Source of the DNA: an uncultured Dehalococcoidia bacterium
GTDB lineage: Bacteria > Chloroflexota > Dehalococcoidia > Lucifugimonadales > JAAXIE01
Direction: 5' to 3'
DNA: 64,000 nt
NCBI GenBank assembly: GCA_951813255.1
Contig: OX638353.1
Location: forward strand, 1,612,001-1,676,000
A model generated the notes under the pieces. That model ran no database searches, was not told where the DNA came from, and worked only from the letters and a program-made list of their open reading frames with translations. Shown here piece by piece: positions 9,187 through 17,066 of the stretch. The first letter of the stretch is position 1; every line of letters begins with the position of its first letter. The translations under genes were made by a program, and so were the position numbers.

Positions 9187-10365
9187 CTAGTTTCCCTTGA
9201 CGCTGAGCACCTGCCGAAACTCATGGACCACGTCCACCAACTCCCGCGACTGCTCCATCACCTCGTCGATGTCCTTGTAGGCAGCCGGAAGCTCATCCAG
9301 GAACGCCTCGTCCCGGCGCACCGAGATCCCCTCCATGGACCTGTCGAAGTCCTCCATGGTGAACGACTCCCGCGCCTCCTTGCGACTCATGCGCCTCCCC
9401 GCACCGTGGGGTGCGCTGTAGAAGGAATCGGGGTTGCCCTTCCCGCGCACCACGTAGCTGCGTGTCCCCATGGAGCCGGGGATCAGGCCGTACTGGCCCT
9501 CCCGTGCGCTGATCGCTCCCTTGCGCGACACCAGCACATCCACCCCGTCAATGCTCTCCAGGTTGGTGTAGTTGTGATGGCAGTCGATCCGCTCCAACTC
9601 CTCCACCGGCCCCAGATGGTACCCCATGGCATCCAGCACCCGGTCCATCATCTCGCCCCGGTTGCGATGGGCAAAGGCCTGCGACCACATCAGGTCGTCG
9701 ATGTAGGCATCGAACTCCTCCGTCCCCTGTTCCAGGTACGCCAGGTCCCTGTTGGGCAACACCACGTTCTTCTTCTCCGTGACTTTCTTCGCCACCCTGA
9801 TGTGGTGCTGCGCCAGCTTGTTCCCCACGCCCCTTGAACCGGAGTGCAGGAATGCCCAGACCGCGTCCTTTTCGTCCAGCACCACCTCGATGAAGTGGTT
9901 CCCCGACCCCAGGGTCCCCATCTGCAGCATCCACTGGGGACTCAACTTTTCAATGAGGGCCGACTGCCTCTCGTCGCGCATCAGGCCCTTCACCTCGGCG
10001 ACCCTGTCCTCCGCGCCCCACTTCACTTTAGCGTTGTACCCGCCCGCACTGCGCGGTATCCGCGACTCGATGGACTCCCGCAACGGCGTGAGATCTTCCG
10101 GCAGGTCTGCCCTGACGTACTGGGTCTGCACTGCCGTCATTCCGCAGCCGATGTCAACGCCCACCGCGGCCGGGATGATGGCCCCCACCGTCGGAATGCA
10201 GCTGCCCACCGTCGCTCCAAGGCCGTAGTGACAGTCGGGCATCACCGCCACGTACCTGTGTATGAAGGGCATCTGCGCCGTCTGCTCGATCTGAGCGATG
10301 GCCGCTTCCTCGATGGACTCAGGAGGCGCCCATGATTTGGCTCTGTCGTTGATTTCGTATGGCAT
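9187..10365 (-). CDS. rtcB: RNA-splicing ligase RtcB
   Basis: 392 residues. RtcB joins 2',3'-cyclic phosphate or 3'-phosphate RNA ends to 5'-OH ends using GTP and Mn2+. Motifs seen: GVDIGCGM with the metal-binding Cys, GSGNHFIEV, LHSGSRGVGN, DCHHNYTN with metal-binding His residues, and the SAPHGAGRRMSR segment that carries the guanylylated His. Length fits the bacterial family. The ATG at 10365 (MPYEINDR) has AAGGAG nine bases upstream and is preferred over 10398. No archease or RtcA gene is adjacent, so the context suggests stand-alone RNA repair. A remnant of a PadR gene with its promoter lies divergently upstream. Confidence 0.95.
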   Translation of the reverse strand: MPYEINDRAKSWAPPESIEEAAIAQIEQTAQMPFIHRYVAVMPDCHYGLGATVGSCIPTVGAIIPAAVGVDIGCGMTAVQTQYVRADLPEDLTPLRESIESRIPRSAGGYNAKVKWGAEDRVAEVKGLMRDERQSALIEKLSPQWMLQMGTLGSGNHFIEVVLDEKDAVWAFLHSGSRGVGNKLAQHHIRVAKKVTEKKNVVLPNRDLAYLEQGTEEFDAYIDDLMWSQAFAHRNRGEMMDRVLDAMGYHLGPVEELERIDCHHNYTNLESIDGVDVLVSRKGAISAREGQYGLIPGSMGTRSYVVRGKGNPDSFYSAPHGAGRRMSRKEARESFTMEDFDRSMEGISVRRDEAFLDELPAAYKDIDEVMEQSRELVDVVHEFRQVLSVKGN

Positions 10366-10429
10366 GGCCTGGGACTCCTTGACTTGAGACTTCACCACCG
10401 GGGCCTGGTGCCACGGCTTGATCTATTCG

Positions 10430-10456
10430 CATATAGATGCTTATTATCATACCATT
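10430..10456 (+). promoter_or_regulatory. Copy of PadR-type promoter/operator
   Basis: CATATAGATGCTTATTATCA matches the region just before the intact padR gene (13613-13639), including the -10-like TATTAT. A third similar copy is at 40975-41001. Here it is followed by a padR 5' remnant and lies divergent to rtcB. Confidence 0.6.
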
Positions 10457-10510
10457 GGGCGCAAGCCTAGGGAAGTCATCCCAATCGAACGGCCATCCTT
10501 GCCGTTATCC
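10454..10510 (+). pseudogene. PadR regulator 5' remnant
   Basis: About 19 codons read GRKPREVIPIERPSLP. This matches KRKPGELIPIERSILA at the start of the intact PadR protein at 13637. The start codon has become ATT, and the similarity ends within about 60 bp. It is the truncated relic of a second padR gene or of a local duplication. Confidence 0.6.
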
Positions 10511-10566
10511 TCCCCACTCATCCAAGTCAGTATTCTGGACGCGTGTTCCCCACTCCAGGAGGCCGT

Positions 10567-11046
10567 ATGGAGAAGATTTACATGGTCGCCGTGAGCTTCG
10601 ATCGCTATCGGGAGCCCGAAGTTGAGGCGGCTTTCAGTACCCGCGAGAAGGCTGAAGCCCTAGCCGAAGCCCTGAGGTCCAAACAGGACTACGACCGGCA
10701 CCATTACTCAGAGATCAACGTCAGCGTGATGGAATGCCCTTTCGACCCTGATTGGGCCAAGGGCTTCTATGTAATCGTGGATATGGACCGGACGGGTGCT
10801 TTGATTGAGGAACCCAAGCGCTACATAGCCTTGGGTGAACTTCCCTTCCAGCCGAAAGTCGGTTTCCATGAAACTAATGAAGGATCGGTCTACTTGTCCC
10901 ACTTCGCCGCGACCGACGACAAGGACGCGGCCGTGAGACAGACGAACGACATCCGGGAACAGGCTATCAACCTGGGGTATTGGCCGGAAAGCGTCTTGGC
11001 TGCCAAGCAGCGTCTGAGGGCCCATCTGGGTATCAAGCCCAGGTAG
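10567..11046 (+). CDS. Hypothetical protein, 159 aa
   Basis: Soluble protein of unknown function. ATG 10567 has a perfect AGGAGG at 10557-10562. The N-terminus (MEKIYMVAVSFDRYREPEVE) followed by AFSTREKAEALAEAL looks like a small alpha/beta domain of the kind found in stand-alone sensor or adaptor proteins. The C-terminus is helical and basic. No catalytic motif is visible. It has no operon partner. The strong ribosome-binding site and clean frame make it very likely a real gene. Confidence 0.75.
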   Translation: MEKIYMVAVSFDRYREPEVEAAFSTREKAEALAEALRSKQDYDRHHYSEINVSVMECPFDPDWAKGFYVIVDMDRTGALIEEPKRYIALGELPFQPKVGFHETNEGSVYLSHFAATDDKDAAVRQTNDIREQAINLGYWPESVLAAKQRLRAHLGIKPR

Positions 11047-11379
11047 TCTGGGGCTGGCCCAAACAGGGATTTCACATAGGGGTGGTGACCATGTCTCCCC
11101 AAGCGCCACTGCCACCAGGTTCAGCACCAGCTCCGAGGAACTGGGTATGCGGAACGCTCCGTTTGGGGGGAAGCCGGTTGTGACCGGCACTGCTCTTTGT
11201 TCCGATCATTGGCTTCTCTCTAAAGCGTTCCGGCATCGCGCTGGATGGAAGGGGTGAGAGGCCGGACCATCGGTCTTGGGCAGCTTCGGAACAGGCGGTA
11301 CTAAGGTCGAGTCTCCTCTGTCACATCGGGGCCACCGTGCTGGGGGTCCATCCCCAGCCATTCTGGGTTGCATTGGACG
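11047..11379. other. Intergenic, no gene seen
   Basis: No frame with a ribosome-binding site or recognisable product. The convergent genes on either side end at its edges, so terminators are expected, but I see no clear hairpin with a T-tract. Confidence 0.5.
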
Positions 11380-11778
11380 TCACTCCCTCGCATCCAGTCG
11401 ATTGAGGGTCCCGCTCCATCCGAGGATTCGGTCGTCCGCAGTTAGCAATGGATGGCCTCCCAGTGCAGTGGAAACGATGATCCGGTCGGCGGGGTCGGAG
11501 TGAAACTCTGGCAGGGCGTTAGCCTGGATTCCAATCTCGCCGTCGACGGGGATCTCGGCAACCCCTTGGCCAAGCACCTCCCTACGCCACAGGCCGACAT
11601 CCTCGGGAAAGTCCAACCGACTCTTGCTCTTCAGCATTGCGACTTCCCAGAACGTGATAGCAGACACAGCGATCTCCCGGTGACGAAGGGCATCATCAAG
11701 CGTTTGCCTTGCTTTTGCTCCAAGGCGGGCTTCGCCGGTCCGCAACCAGAGGAGCGTATGCGTGTCCAAGAGGATCAT
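11380..11778 (-). CDS. PIN-domain toxin (VapC-like)
   Basis: 132 residues. PIN toxins are Mg2+-dependent ribonucleases that stop growth when free of antitoxin. The acidic set is visible: MILLDTHTLLW at the N-terminus, FWEVAML in the middle and SDPADRIIVSTAL followed by LLTADDRIL near the C-terminus. The length is typical. Its ATG overlaps the stop of the upstream antitoxin by four bases (ATGA), so the two are co-translated. Confidence 0.9.
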   Translation of the reverse strand: MILLDTHTLLWLRTGEARLGAKARQTLDDALRHREIAVSAITFWEVAMLKSKSRLDFPEDVGLWRREVLGQGVAEIPVDGEIGIQANALPEFHSDPADRIIVSTALGGHPLLTADDRILGWSGTLNRLDARE

Positions 11779-12017
11779 GGATTCAACACTCTGTCGGGAT
11801 TGGTCTCCGCTTCCCATTCGACGTCCATGGGGCTGATGATGTCGGCGACAATCTTCATCCTGCCCTGATCCACGCCGAAGAGAGACTTTGGGCGTTCCCA
11901 GTAGGGCACCATGCGGGAGACCGGCTTCCCGTTCTTGGTGATGACGATCTCGCCACCACTGTCGGCCAACTCGTCCATGAGTTGCAGGCATTTGGCCTTG
12001 AACTCCGATGCCTTCAT
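11775..12017 (-). CDS. Phd/YefM-type antitoxin
   Basis: 80 residues from ATG 12017, or 93 from ATG 12057. The N-terminal MKASEFKAKCLQLMDELADSG followed by EIVITKNGKPVSRMVP is the Phd/YefM DNA-binding fold that usually pairs with PIN or Fic/RelE toxins. The acidic, flexible C-terminus (ISPMDVEWEAETNPD) is the expected toxin-neutralising part. Pairs of this kind repress their own promoter, which should lie upstream of 12060. Confidence 0.88.
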   Translation of the reverse strand: MKASEFKAKCLQLMDELADSGGEIVITKNGKPVSRMVPYWERPKSLFGVDQGRMKIVADIISPMDVEWEAETNPDRVLNP

Positions 12018-12092
12018 GGTCCTCGTGTCGCCTGATGTGTCGTTGCCTGTGCCCATTGTGGCATCCCTCCAAACCGGAGTCGGTCCGATCAT

Positions 12093-12556
12093 ACCATAGT
12101 CATGACCATGACCCTCAGTATCATCAGTTTAGATCTATCCCTAGCAATCGCAAGCAAGACCATAACGCCACGGTCCATATCGGAGACTATCCAGACATCC
12201 CTACGGACAGTGAAGTACAAGAATTATGTACGCTGCTTCCATAGCAGCTTATGATCCTTCTCGACGACGCCAGAGCAGTCTTTACCACTTGGGCTTACCC
12301 TGGCCGTGGGATGCCGGACCTCCCATCCTTTCCGGCTGAAGGAAATCCGGAGATGCTTCAAGGCATTGAGACCCGGGCCTGACAGAAGTGCAGATGCTGG
12401 CCTTATGAAAGGTGCTGCCTGTTGCAAGAATCTAAGGTTCTTCAACAAAGTCAACTACCATTCGGTTCCAAGAGCATGGACAGAGACCAAGCAGGTCGAA
12501 CAGGAGCCCCCCGAGATCACAGGAGCGGGCCACGCGCCCGGTTGCCCCACCTCGGG
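12093..12556. other. Intergenic with IS-end-like sequence
   Basis: No supported gene. At 12424-12450 the sequence AAGGTTCTTCAACAAAGTC resembles the inverse of a segment at 40641-40668, and both have the look of insertion-sequence ends. The relation is weak and short. Confidence 0.35.
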
Positions 12557-12703
12557 CTAGGCCCAGAACCGGGTCCACGCCTTCTCCGCCGCATCCAGGG
12601 CACGGTTGACGAGCATGTGGAGAGGGACTCCGACCATGAGGCACGCCGCCAACTCCGGCGGCCCAAGGGACATGAGAATTCGTTGCAGCAAGTCCAAGGC
12701 CAT
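12557..12703 (-). CDS. Small hydrophobic protein, 48 aa
   Basis: From ATG 12703 the frame reads MALDLLQRILMSLGPPELAA followed by CLMVGVPLHMLVNRALDAAE. The start is preceded by a strong GGAGGAGGA. The protein is mostly a hydrophobic or amphipathic helix and could be a small membrane protein. No family is recognised. A longer frame to 12862 has no better start. Confidence 0.35.
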   Translation of the reverse strand: MALDLLQRILMSLGPPELAACLMVGVPLHMLVNRALDAAEKAWTRFWA

Positions 12704-12947
12704 GGCCTTCCTCCTCCACCCCATCTGAGGTTGTGAAGAGTCCCGTTGCGACGGGGAGTCAAATTCCGGAGTTACGAAGATACATTGATTCTCAAATAAG
12801 AGGTTCGGCACTCGAGCAACAAAGGCGACCGGGGCACCACCACTCCGAGCCCTGTATCCCACACTCGAGGTCCGGCCTCAGTGACGGACGTCTCGGTCTC
12901 CCCAAAGGGTCAGCCGGACCCGGAGAGGCATCGGCAGGAGAGTCCCC

Positions 12948-13577
12948 TCAAGGCGCCACCAGAGTGTGAACATGTCTCACCATCTCGCGGAAGGTCGCGG
13001 GGAATGGGTAGGCGTGGGGTCGAATCCGACGGGCGGAACCCGCGCCCCACGCGCGGATTCGGCGCACAACCACAACGTGGTGGGCCAACTCATGGGCCAG
13101 TGTTCTCAGGTTGTTCCCTCCGTAGGCCCGGTTGAGGACTATCCGCGCCGGGTATCGGAACAACGGGAAAGCTGCATCTCCACAGAACCAACCACCAGCG
13201 TTCCAAAACTTCCTGTTCGGAGCCGAGACGCATTCCACCGGCACCTGGGGAACTTCTGCCAATTCGCATGCGTCATAGGCAAGTGCTTGCGCCTTGTCCT
13301 GGGTCACCCTTACGAGGAGCCCCAGTTCCGCTCCCAGACACTCAGCAGGGTGCAGCGTCACCAGTGGTCCGTGGTGATGCGCAGGGATAGAGCAGCTCCC
13401 CATAGTCACAACCTCGGGCACCGGCAGCGTCGCCAATGGCTCACCGCCTGTGGGGAGGGTACAGCCGGGTCCCATCAACGGGTCGCCTCCGGAGTCAACG
13501 GGCCTGTCCCGACCCCAAAGGGACGACATGACCTCCAAACGGCCGTCCTCGGGATTGGGGAATTCGGGTGTAGTCAT
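12948..13577 (-). CDS. Putative zinc metalloprotein with HExxH motif
   Basis: 209 residues. The motif TLAHELAHHVVV near residue 160 matches the HExxH zinc site of metallopeptidases, and it is preceded by RIVLNRAYGGNNLR. This arrangement recalls SprT-like or minimal gluzincin domains. The first 60 residues are low-complexity and may be untranslated if a later start is used. No signal peptide is seen. It is divergent from padR with only 59 bp between them, so both may share the PadR-bound control region. Confidence 0.6.
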   Translation of the reverse strand: MTTPEFPNPEDGRLEVMSSLWGRDRPVDSGGDPLMGPGCTLPTGGEPLATLPVPEVVTMGSCSIPAHHHGPLVTLHPAECLGAELGLLVRVTQDKAQALAYDACELAEVPQVPVECVSAPNRKFWNAGGWFCGDAAFPLFRYPARIVLNRAYGGNNLRTLAHELAHHVVVVRRIRAWGAGSARRIRPHAYPFPATFREMVRHVHTLVAP

Positions 13578-13639
13578 GGCATCCTACCGGCAACTGAGTC
13601 TTGACGTTGGAACATATATATGCATATTATCATAGCATG
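13578..13639 (+). promoter_or_regulatory. padR promoter/operator
   Basis: TTGACG (13601-13606) and TATTAT (13625-13630) are placed as a sigma-70 promoter with an 18-bp spacer. Between them lies the palindrome-rich ATATATATGCATAT, a plausible PadR operator. The start codon follows almost directly, so the transcript may be nearly leaderless. The same block recurs at 10430 and 40975. Confidence 0.6.
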
Positions 13640-13990
13640 AAGCGCAAACCCGGTGAACTCATCCCCATCGAACGCTCCATCCTTGCCGCCGCGGTCCGGC
13701 TCAGCACCCACGGCGTGGAGGAGTTCCACGGTTTCGGCCTTGCCAAGGAGATAAGGGACAGAGAGGGTGCCCGCCGGCTCATGGCCCAGGGGACCCTCTA
13801 CCGGGCACTCGCCCGCCTTGAGCAGCAGGGGATCCTGCAGAGCACATGGGAGGACCCGGTGGTCGCGGCCGAGGAGCACCGTCCACGCCGTAGACTGTAC
13901 AGCCTCACTGGGGCCCATGTGGTGGAACCAGGTGAGGCCTCCGTCCCCAGGCGGGGTACATCGCAGCTTTCGTGGGGAGCCACACCGTGA
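13637..13990 (+). CDS. PadR-family transcriptional regulator
   Basis: 117 residues. The order ERSILAAAVRL, FHGFGLAKEIRD, QGTLYRALARLEQQGILQS, RRRLYSLTG is the PadR winged helix. PadR proteins repress genes for stress or transport functions and usually their own promoter. ATG 13637 matches the N-terminus conserved in the remnant at 10454. Its stop overlaps the GTG of the next gene (GTGA), so the two are coupled and the membrane protein is its probable partner. Confidence 0.9.
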   Translation: MKRKPGELIPIERSILAAAVRLSTHGVEEFHGFGLAKEIRDREGARRLMAQGTLYRALARLEQQGILQSTWEDPVVAAEEHRPRRRLYSLTGAHVVEPGEASVPRRGTSQLSWGATP

Positions 13991-14913
13991 GAGAAACAGG
14001 GATGGGGAGGCTCTGGGACGGCTGGGCCCTGCCAGCGGCCAGATCACTGGTCCTGGGCTGGACGTGGCTGTACACCGCAGGCCTCCCCGAGCAGGCGCGC
14101 ACGGCCCGCAGAGATGAGATACGGTCGGACCTCCACGATCAGATGGAGCAGGACCGGGGGGAGGGCGCTGGTCAGGCCCGAACCGCCGTTGATCTCCTCC
14201 GTCGCATGGCATGGGGAGCCTGGGATGACGTGATTTGGGCCCTGCCCCAGATTCCCTCAGCCTTGGCCTTGCGTCTGGACAGGGGAAGCGATGCGCTCAG
14301 TCGGATGAGGCCCTCACCCTGGGCAGTCTCGTATCTGGCGGTGGCGGCCCTGATCAACGTGTGCCTGGCCCTGTCGGACTGGAGCCATCTCTGGACTGCC
14401 TGGCCCCTCGCCAACGCGGGGGTGCTGGCAACTACCCTGCTTCTGCAGAGGCAGCGACAGCCCTTGGTGAGGAGCACCCGTTTGTTGGCAAGCTCGCTGG
14501 CGGTCCTTCTGGTAGTTGGGGTGGGCATCTCGATGGCGAGGGATTCCGGACCGCTTCCGTGGCCCTTCCACCACGGCCCGATGCTGGAAGCCATGCTCAT
14601 CGTGCCTCTGGTGATCCTGGGACTGCTGGTGACTACGAGGATATGCGAGGCCCCCGCCTTCGACGGCAGTCGCTGGTGGCCTCTGCTGCTCTGTGTCGCG
14701 GCCATCGGAGTCGGCCTATGGGCATCGGGCATCGCGGTGGATGGTAGTCCCGAGAGCCTTCTCGAGGTCTCCGTCGCGACTGTGGTGCTGTGTGCCTCAT
14801 GGGCGGTACTGGCCGTGGGCTTCGCCCATGGTTCGAAGGTTGGCTCGTATGTCCTTCTTGGGGGCGCCTCGGTCACCATGCGACTGCTGTCCAAGGCCGT
14901 CTCCAAGGGCTAG
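13987..14913 (+). CDS. PadR-coupled integral membrane protein
   Basis: 308 residues from GTG 13987. Residues 1-110 are cytoplasmic and charged (RRDEIRSDLHDQMEQDRGEG). About six hydrophobic helices follow (SYLAVAALINVCLAL, ANAGVLATTLLL, LLASSLAVLLVVGVGI, MLIVPLVILGLLVTT, LLLCVAAIGVGLWASG, VVLCASWAVLAVGF). The plan of a helical N-terminal domain followed by membrane helices, coupled to PadR, matches proteins often found with PadR regulators. The substrate is unknown. The last seven bases overlap the tRNA-like element that follows. Confidence 0.75.
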   Translation: MRETGMGRLWDGWALPAARSLVLGWTWLYTAGLPEQARTARRDEIRSDLHDQMEQDRGEGAGQARTAVDLLRRMAWGAWDDVIWALPQIPSALALRLDRGSDALSRMRPSPWAVSYLAVAALINVCLALSDWSHLWTAWPLANAGVLATTLLLQRQRQPLVRSTRLLASSLAVLLVVGVGISMARDSGPLPWPFHHGPMLEAMLIVPLVILGLLVTTRICEAPAFDGSRWWPLLLCVAAIGVGLWASGIAVDGSPESLLEVSVATVVLCASWAVLAVGFAHGSKVGSYVLLGGASVTMRLLSKAVSKG

Positions 14914-14980
14914 TAGCTCAGCCAGGTTAGAGCACCAGCCTTATAAGCTGGCGGCCGAAGGTTCAAGTCCTTCCTTTGGA
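14907..14980 (+). tRNA. tRNA-Ile(TAT)-like sequence with mismatched acceptor
   Basis: The 5' part GGGCTAGTAGCTCAG is canonical. The D arm (GCTC/GAGC), the anticodon arm (CCAGC CTTATAA GCTGG, anticodon TAT) and the T arm (GAAGG TTCAAGT CCTTC) are all intact. The 3' acceptor strand should read CTAGCCC but reads CTTTGGA, which instead pairs with TCCAAGG at 14902-14908 just upstream. No CCA is encoded. It is either a pseudo-tRNA whose 3' end was replaced by a mobile element or an unusual tRNA with five extra bases. Confidence 0.5.
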
Positions 14981-15097
14981 CGGGCACGAGATAGATACTG
15001 TGAACTTGAACCGGAACGCTAGGAAAGGCATGGAGAGAGGCGACCGGGAGTGGTTTGAACAACGGTGTTTGGACCAGCCGGAATGGAGGGAACGGCA

Positions 15098-15508
15098 ATG
15101 ACACTACATGTATCGAGTTACGACCCCGAGTGTGATGCGATTGCTTTCAGCACTGGCGACCCCCATGACGAGGGCGACGAGATCCACCTGCACAACCACT
15201 ACGTTGTGGACTATGACTCCGCGACCTACAAGCCGTCGTCGTTTGAGGTGATTTTAAGCGCGAGCTGGTATCTTGCGTTGACCCCCGAACACGGGTATGA
15301 CGCTGAGACCGACACGGTGACCTTTGGGGATAGGCTTGACCTTGCCGAGCTTGTTGTCGCCAATGGAGACTTGGTGGTCCATTGGGGGTATGCTCCGGAC
15401 GACGACTCGCCTGAGTTTTACACACCGATGGCAGTGCAGTTGCGGAACGCCTCCAAGCACTTGGCTCCAGCCATTGCCAAGCTGAAGCGACTGCGCCAAC
15501 AAAGGTAG
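15098..15508 (+). CDS. Small acidic protein, DUF2283-like (paralogue 1)
   Basis: 136 residues from ATG 15098 with GGAGGG upstream. Two copies of a beta-hairpin unit are seen: YDPECDAIAFSTGD...NHYVVDYDS and YDAETDTVTFGD...VVANGDLVVHWG. The pattern resembles DUF2283-type antitoxin-like or structural domains, but I am not certain of the family. The C-terminus is a basic helix (ASKHLAPAIAKLKRLRQQR). The next gene is a clear paralogue. Confidence 0.6.
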   Translation: MTLHVSSYDPECDAIAFSTGDPHDEGDEIHLHNHYVVDYDSATYKPSSFEVILSASWYLALTPEHGYDAETDTVTFGDRLDLAELVVANGDLVVHWGYAPDDDSPEFYTPMAVQLRNASKHLAPAIAKLKRLRQQR

Positions 15509-15720
15509 CGCTTGGCCCTATTGGCCTCCGCTCCCCCTAGCGTGGTGACCTGGAGGAAGAGCTCACAAGCGCTGCGGAGGCGGTCCGGAGACTCGCGCAC
15601 AACCTGATGACCTCAGGAACGGGTTATCCCCAGACATGGTCCTGGGCGAGGAGAGTCCACATCTGCGAGTCCGCGATGGACTAGGCGCTGCCCATGCAGC
15701 GAATTCAAGCAGGTTCAGCC

Positions 15721-16104
15721 ATGGAAGAAGAGGTAACCCTTAACGTCAGATACGCTCATGGGTCGATGTTTATCGAACCTTCCAACCGGCATGGTGGCGG
15801 GGTCGGACAGTCGATAGAGTCTGACTGGAAGGTGATAATGGGTCTCGTAGATGCCGAGGCACCCTGCTCCAGCCCCGACTGGTTGGAGGTGCTCGACGCC
15901 GACGACTGGCTGCCTATGGGGAGCCCCAGCTATGATGCCGATGCCGACCTACTGGTGTTTGGCAGCACCGAGGGTGCCACGGTCGTTCTGGACAACGCCC
16001 CCCTGGTGGCCTACTGGCGTCCCACCGCCGACCCGGCATTTCCCTACGACCTCATCGGCGTCGGTATGCGGTCGGCGAGAAGGTGGCTTGGACACCTGGC
16101 ATAG
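15721..16104 (+). CDS. Small acidic protein, DUF2283-like (paralogue 2)
   Basis: 127 residues. The second half, YDADADLLVFGSTEG...VVLDNAPLVAYWRP...MRSARRWLGHL, aligns with YDAETDTVTFGD...VVANGDLVVHWG...LRNASKHLAPA of the preceding gene. The two are tandem duplicates separated by 212 bp. ATG 15721 is chosen; the longer start at 15694 adds unlike residues. Function unknown. Confidence 0.55.
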   Translation: MEEEVTLNVRYAHGSMFIEPSNRHGGGVGQSIESDWKVIMGLVDAEAPCSSPDWLEVLDADDWLPMGSPSYDADADLLVFGSTEGATVVLDNAPLVAYWRPTADPAFPYDLIGVGMRSARRWLGHLA

Positions 16105-17066
16105 TCTCCATGCCCACCAGCCCACCGGCGTTACTAGCGATAGAAGACCTCATGATTGCCATGGAAGCTGCAGGCCATAGCGATTGGCATGAAATAACGC
16201 CAGGGAGGCTGTCCCAATTTCGAGTCCACACAATCAGGAGCAGCATCAGGCGCAGGGTCGCAGTCAACGCTGACCACCCTGAGAGCGGGGTGGTGCTTGC
16301 TGGGCATTTCTTGCTTTCTCCCCATGCCTCTATCTCCCATGCCGGTCAGCTCGTCGCCCGATACTGGGGTGGCAGACGCGAGCCTGGCTTGAGACATCCG
16401 ACTGGGGGCGTGTCCTGTTGCTGCCGCCATAGGTCAATAGTTACACCCTAGCAGGCCACTGCGCAACACCGGCTCAGGACACATCACCATCTACCGGGAA
16501 CCTAGTTATTAGAACAGTCCTATCTAAATGTGTTCTAAAACCTTGTCTATCGAATTATAATGCCGCCCGCGTGAGGGTACGATATATATATACTCACACG
16601 AATTTCCCGGTGGGCAAATCCATCCAACCATGCGCGTGGGACACCCCCTGTTGGACGACAACGTTGCCTGCTTCGGGGGACGGGCTCACCAAGAAAATCA
16701 GGGCTGCAGGGTGACAGAGCAAGCGGGCATGCAACACCGACCCCCGGATGACGAGCTCAGGTCGACGGGATTTCAGTTCCAACCTCCTGGAAGGGGGAAT
16801 CCGAGGGAAGCCGAAATCCGTGCCAGTACGGGGACGCTCTTCGTGCTGCTGCTGGTTCAGGAGTAGCACCGCCTCCAGGGTTGCATCCGGCGGCTCCACA
16901 GGACCTCAAAGGGACCTGGACGGTTCCCAGGTGGCTGGGATGCATCTGTCCCATCTTACCTGTCGCCACTCCTCAATCACCCGACAGGTCTCCTGACACT
17001 CACGCTCTGCTTGATTCACCCCTTTTGCAAGAGTCCCTAGACACATAGAGAGGTTAGAGGTGTTGC
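16105..17066. other. Non-coding stretch holding long repeat copy A
   Basis: No supported gene. Most of it is the first copy of the ~740-bp direct repeat described at 16240-16975. Open frames on either strand in this repeat are not conserved between copies, so I treat it as non-coding or decayed. Confidence 0.55.
16240..16975 (+). repeat. Long direct repeat, copy A (~740 bp)
   Basis: Aligns over its whole length with 19245-19975 (copy B). Shared landmarks are CACCCTGAGAGCGGGGT, the AGAACA...TGTTCT inverted repeat (16512-16537 here), CTATCGAATTATAATGCCGC, AATTTCCCGG and TTCAGGAGTAGCACCGCC. Divergence is substantial, perhaps 15 per cent by eye. TATAAT after the inverted repeat looks like a -10 box controlled by an operator. 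Confidence 0.8.

Noticed and set aside
12720..12790. CRISPR-like GTCGCAACGGGACTC segment
   Set aside because: It occurs once; no repeats with regular spacing follow.
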